Below are positions 61,910 through 64,000 of a stretch of DNA of 64,000 nucleotides, piece after piece. A model generated the notes under the pieces. The model saw only the letters and a program-made list of their open reading frames with translations. It had not been told where the DNA came from and did not search any database. The first letter of the stretch is position 1, and the number at the start of each line of letters is the position of its first letter. The DNA is from Allobosea sp. CRIB-10 (GTDB lineage: Bacteria; Pseudomonadota; Alphaproteobacteria; Rhizobiales; Beijerinckiaceae): positions 397,360 to 461,359 of the forward strand of contig NZ_FOKP01000002.1 in the NCBI RefSeq assembly GCF_900112185.1. The letters are read 5' to 3'. The position numbers were made by a program, and so were the translations under genes.

Positions 61910-62017
61910 GATCCCGGACAAGCCGCGCCAGCGGCGCTGATCCGGGAGCCATTCCGGAACCTTGCCGATAAAGGTTCCGAAATAGCTCCCGGGTCTTCGC
62001 TTCGCTACGCCCGGGAC
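61910..62017. repeat. Complex palindromic intergenic repeat after irr
   Basis: It contains TCCCGGA (61912-61918) against TCCGGGA (61941-61947), then CGGAACCTT (61955-61963) against AAGGTTCCG (61971-61979), then TCCCGGG (61987-61993) against CCCGGGA (62010-62016). It fills the 198-bp gap between the convergent irr and SH3-domain genes and is of the same general REP-like class as the others. Confidence 0.75.
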
Positions 62018-62056
62018 GACCCGCGCATTTCATGAATCTGTCGGAACCACAGGCCC

Positions 62057-62593
62057 CTATTGCACGGTCTCGTTGGGATAGACCCCCCAGAGCCGATCCT
62101 GCTTGATGTAGCCGACGATCTTGCTGACCGTGACGCGGCACCAAGTGTTCTGACAGGACTGCACATTGGCGATCACGCCGGGCTCGAGCGTCGCGACCAC
62201 CGGAGCGCTTTCGCTGTTCGTCTCGCGCAGGGAGAAGGTCTCGCCCTTGTTCTTCGACCAGGGCGAGACCAGCACGGTGCGGCGGCCAGAGAGCAGACTG
62301 TGCAGCACCCAGCCTTCCGTGCCGTCGGCATCGCGCACGCGCCGCCAGGTCTCGAATTCGGCGGTGACCTCGACCGGCAGGCCGGCGCGCTGGAACACCC
62401 AGCTGGTACGGTGCTCCTTCGACGGCCCCTCGCGCAGATTAACCCGGTCGGACTTCAGGCTGACATAACGCGGCAGCGGCAGGCCCGAGACGGGCCCGCT
62501 GGCGACCTCCTGGGCCGCACTCGGCATCGCCGCCATCGCAAGGCCCGCCGCAAGCACGAAGCCGAGCGCATCGCGCATCGTCTGAACCGTCAT
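62057..62593 (-). CDS. Secreted SH3-like domain protein
   Basis: The 178-residue protein has a signal peptide (GFVLAAGLAMAAMPSAAQ). Two bacterial SH3-like segments follow. The first is RYVSLKSDRVNLREGPS with FETWRRVRDADGTEGWVLHSLL; the second is GETFSLRETNSESAPVVATLEPGV with CQNTWCRVTVSKIVGYIKQD, each shown only in part here (NLREGPS, TEGWVLHSLL, SLRETNS, VGYIKQD). It likely acts in the periplasm on the cell wall or as an interaction module. The irr-SH3-dehydrogenase order is common in Hyphomicrobiales. Confidence 0.88.
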   Translation of the reverse strand: MTVQTMRDALGFVLAAGLAMAAMPSAAQEVASGPVSGLPLPRYVSLKSDRVNLREGPSKEHRTSWVFQRAGLPVEVTAEFETWRRVRDADGTEGWVLHSLLSGRRTVLVSPWSKNKGETFSLRETNSESAPVVATLEPGVIANVQSCQNTWCRVTVSKIVGYIKQDRLWGVYPNETVQ

Positions 62594-62836
62594 TCAACCC
62601 ACTCCTGGACCTGCCCACTTTCGACACGCGCCGCGCCGAAGGGTCAGGTTGTGTTCCGCCGCAACGCTGCTAGACAACGAGACGGCCGCTGATCGTAAGA
62701 ACTATCCGACTCAATTCCTGATGCGCCTCGGTTAATGGGGGGTTGAGGCGGAAAGGCGACAGTGCGGCCACTGGTCACGCCCGGCAGGGCGTACACCGGG
62801 AAGATCGCAGCCTGACGGGCCTTCAAGGAGCCGCCC

Positions 62837-63832
62837 ATGTCGAAGAAGAAGCCGCTGGTCGTCGTCACGCGAAAGCTGCCCGCCGTGGTCGAGACGCGGA
62901 TGCGCGAGCTGTTCGACGCAAGGCTCAACCTCGACGACACGCCGATGAGCCAGGCCGCTCTGGTCGAGGCGATGAAGACCGCCGACGTGCTGGTCCCGAC
63001 CGTGACCGACAAGATCGATGCCGGTCTGATCGCCCAGGCCGGCGAGCAGCTCCGCCTGATCGCCAATTTCGGCAACGGCGTCGACAATATCGACGTCGCC
63101 AGCGCGGTGCAGCGCGGCATCACCGTGACTAACACGCCGGGCGTGCTGACCGACGACACCGCCGACATGACCATGGCGCTGATCCTCGCCGTGGCCCGGC
63201 GCATCGCCGAGGGCGCCCGCATCATCACCGATGACGAATGGGCCGGCTGGTCGCCGAACTGGATGCTGGGCCGCCGCATCACCGGCAAGCGCCTCGGCAT
63301 CGTCGGCATGGGCCGGATCGGCCAGGCGCTGGCCAGGCGCGCCGCCGCCTTCGGCCTGTCGATCCACTACCACAACCGCCGCCGGCTCGATTCGCGCATC
63401 GAGGAGGCGCTCGACGCGACCTATTGGGATTCGCTCGACCAGATGCTGGCGCGCATGGATGTCGTCTCGGTCAACTGCCCGCACACGCCGGCGACCTACC
63501 ATCTGCTCTCGGCCCGCCGTCTCAAGCTGATGAAGCCCGACGCCATCCTGGTGAACACGGCCCGCGGCGAAATCGTCGACGAATCGGCGCTCTCGCGCAT
63601 GCTGGAAGCGGGCGAGCTCGCCGGCGCCGGGCTCGACGTGTTCGAGCACGAGCCGGCGGTCAATCCGCGCCTGCTCAAGCTCGCCCGCCAGCATCGCGTC
63701 GTGGTGCTGCCGCATATGGGCTCGGCCACGCATGAAGGCCGCGCCGACATGGGCGAGAAGGTCATCGTCAACATCAAGACCTTCATGGACGGGCACAAGC
63801 CGCCGGACCGCGTCCTGCCCAGCATGCTCTGA
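62837..63832 (+). CDS. D-isomer 2-hydroxyacid dehydrogenase (glyoxylate/hydroxypyruvate reductase-like)
   Basis: The 331-residue protein has the NAD(P) loop GIVGMGRIGQALARR (about residues 154-168), catalytic Arg243 (NTARGEIVD), Glu272 (FEHEPAVNP) and His293 (LPHMGSATHE). The LIANFGNGVDNIDV motif and length fit the glyoxylate reductase (GyaR) group. It is divergent from the SH3-domain gene across a 243-bp gap. AAGGAG at 62824-62829 supports the ATG at 62837. Confidence 0.93.
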   Translation: MSKKKPLVVVTRKLPAVVETRMRELFDARLNLDDTPMSQAALVEAMKTADVLVPTVTDKIDAGLIAQAGEQLRLIANFGNGVDNIDVASAVQRGITVTNTPGVLTDDTADMTMALILAVARRIAEGARIITDDEWAGWSPNWMLGRRITGKRLGIVGMGRIGQALARRAAAFGLSIHYHNRRRLDSRIEEALDATYWDSLDQMLARMDVVSVNCPHTPATYHLLSARRLKLMKPDAILVNTARGEIVDESALSRMLEAGELAGAGLDVFEHEPAVNPRLLKLARQHRVVVLPHMGSATHEGRADMGEKVIVNIKTFMDGHKPPDRVLPSML

Positions 63833-64000
63833 GATCAGGCCCCGCCGACCCGGTATCTGGCTCGGACTATCGCTCGGCGCCAGCCCCTCCCAACCCTCCC
63901 CCGAGGGATTTCTCTGCGAAAGGGTTCTGGCTTTGAGGTTTGATTGCTGATTCAGTTGGCCTGATCGGAGCGGGATGATCGGCATGTCGGATCAGATGTC
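63833..64000. other. Right-edge noncoding stretch
   Basis: The last 168 bases hold no gene that I can support and no clear repeat or terminator. An open frame continues to the edge in more than one phase but shows no recognisable protein. Confidence 0.5.

Overview
The window is about 64 kb of GC-rich DNA, densely coded on both strands. Gene content points to an alphaproteobacterium of the order Hyphomicrobiales (Rhizobiales): irr beside a fabA-fabB-fabI set, an IalB-family protein, many solute ABC transporters, and palindromic intergenic repeats typical of rhizobia and relatives. A Bosea-like soil or plant-associated organism is my inference; the genus cannot be proved from the sequence alone. 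No rRNA, tRNA, CRISPR array or insertion sequence was seen.

Layout. (1) 1-1742: the N-terminal part of a TonB-dependent siderophore receptor, running off the left edge, with an AraC regulator upstream. (2) 1960-9809: a complete peptide/nickel-type ABC transporter split into two convergent units. Both ATPases travel with a phosphodiesterase; the binding protein and permeases travel with a glycerophosphodiester phosphodiesterase. The set looks like phosphodiester uptake and cleavage. (3) 10107-11783: leuA, behind a possible leucine leader peptide. (4) 11977-18335: flavin reductase, two luciferase-family monooxygenases, GNAT acetyltransferase, a fused permease-ATPase and an amino-acid binding protein. 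This closely parallels the Bacillus ytmI-ytnM (S-(2-succino)cysteine) system. (5) 18870-19562: isoaspartyl methyltransferase. (6) 19644-26491: a LacI-controlled operon with a D-psicose/D-tagatose 3-epimerase-like enzyme and a ribose-type ABC transporter.

(7) 26498-29426: hybrid histidine kinase and EamA exporter. (8) 29517-37010: a second oligopeptide-type ABC operon with an M20 hydrolase and a divergent IclR regulator. (9) 37012-38690: an Lrp regulator and a saccharopine dehydrogenase-like gene. (10) 38892-46664: M81 peptidase, amidohydrolase, a third oligopeptide-type transporter lacking its own ATPases, and an aspartoacylase-like enzyme. (11) 46678-48673: small secreted protein, aroQ, IalB-like protein. 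(12) 48760-50991: DapA-family and FAH-family enzymes with an Lrp regulator. (13) 51136-53670: an SsuABC/TauABC-type transporter.

(14) 53887-56828: a kinase-less KdpD-like membrane protein, metZ and small proteins. (15) 56932-60762: fabA and fabB, then a DUF3303 gene and a VapBC toxin-antitoxin module, then fabI. (16) 60867-63832: a decayed LysE-family gene, irr, an SH3-domain secreted protein and a 2-hydroxyacid dehydrogenase.

Most of the window is catabolic: several uptake systems, each packaged with the hydrolases or oxygenases that would process the imported compound and with a local regulator. The most interesting parts are the organosulfur-like cluster, the phosphodiester cluster and the toxin-antitoxin module inside the fatty-acid gene set.
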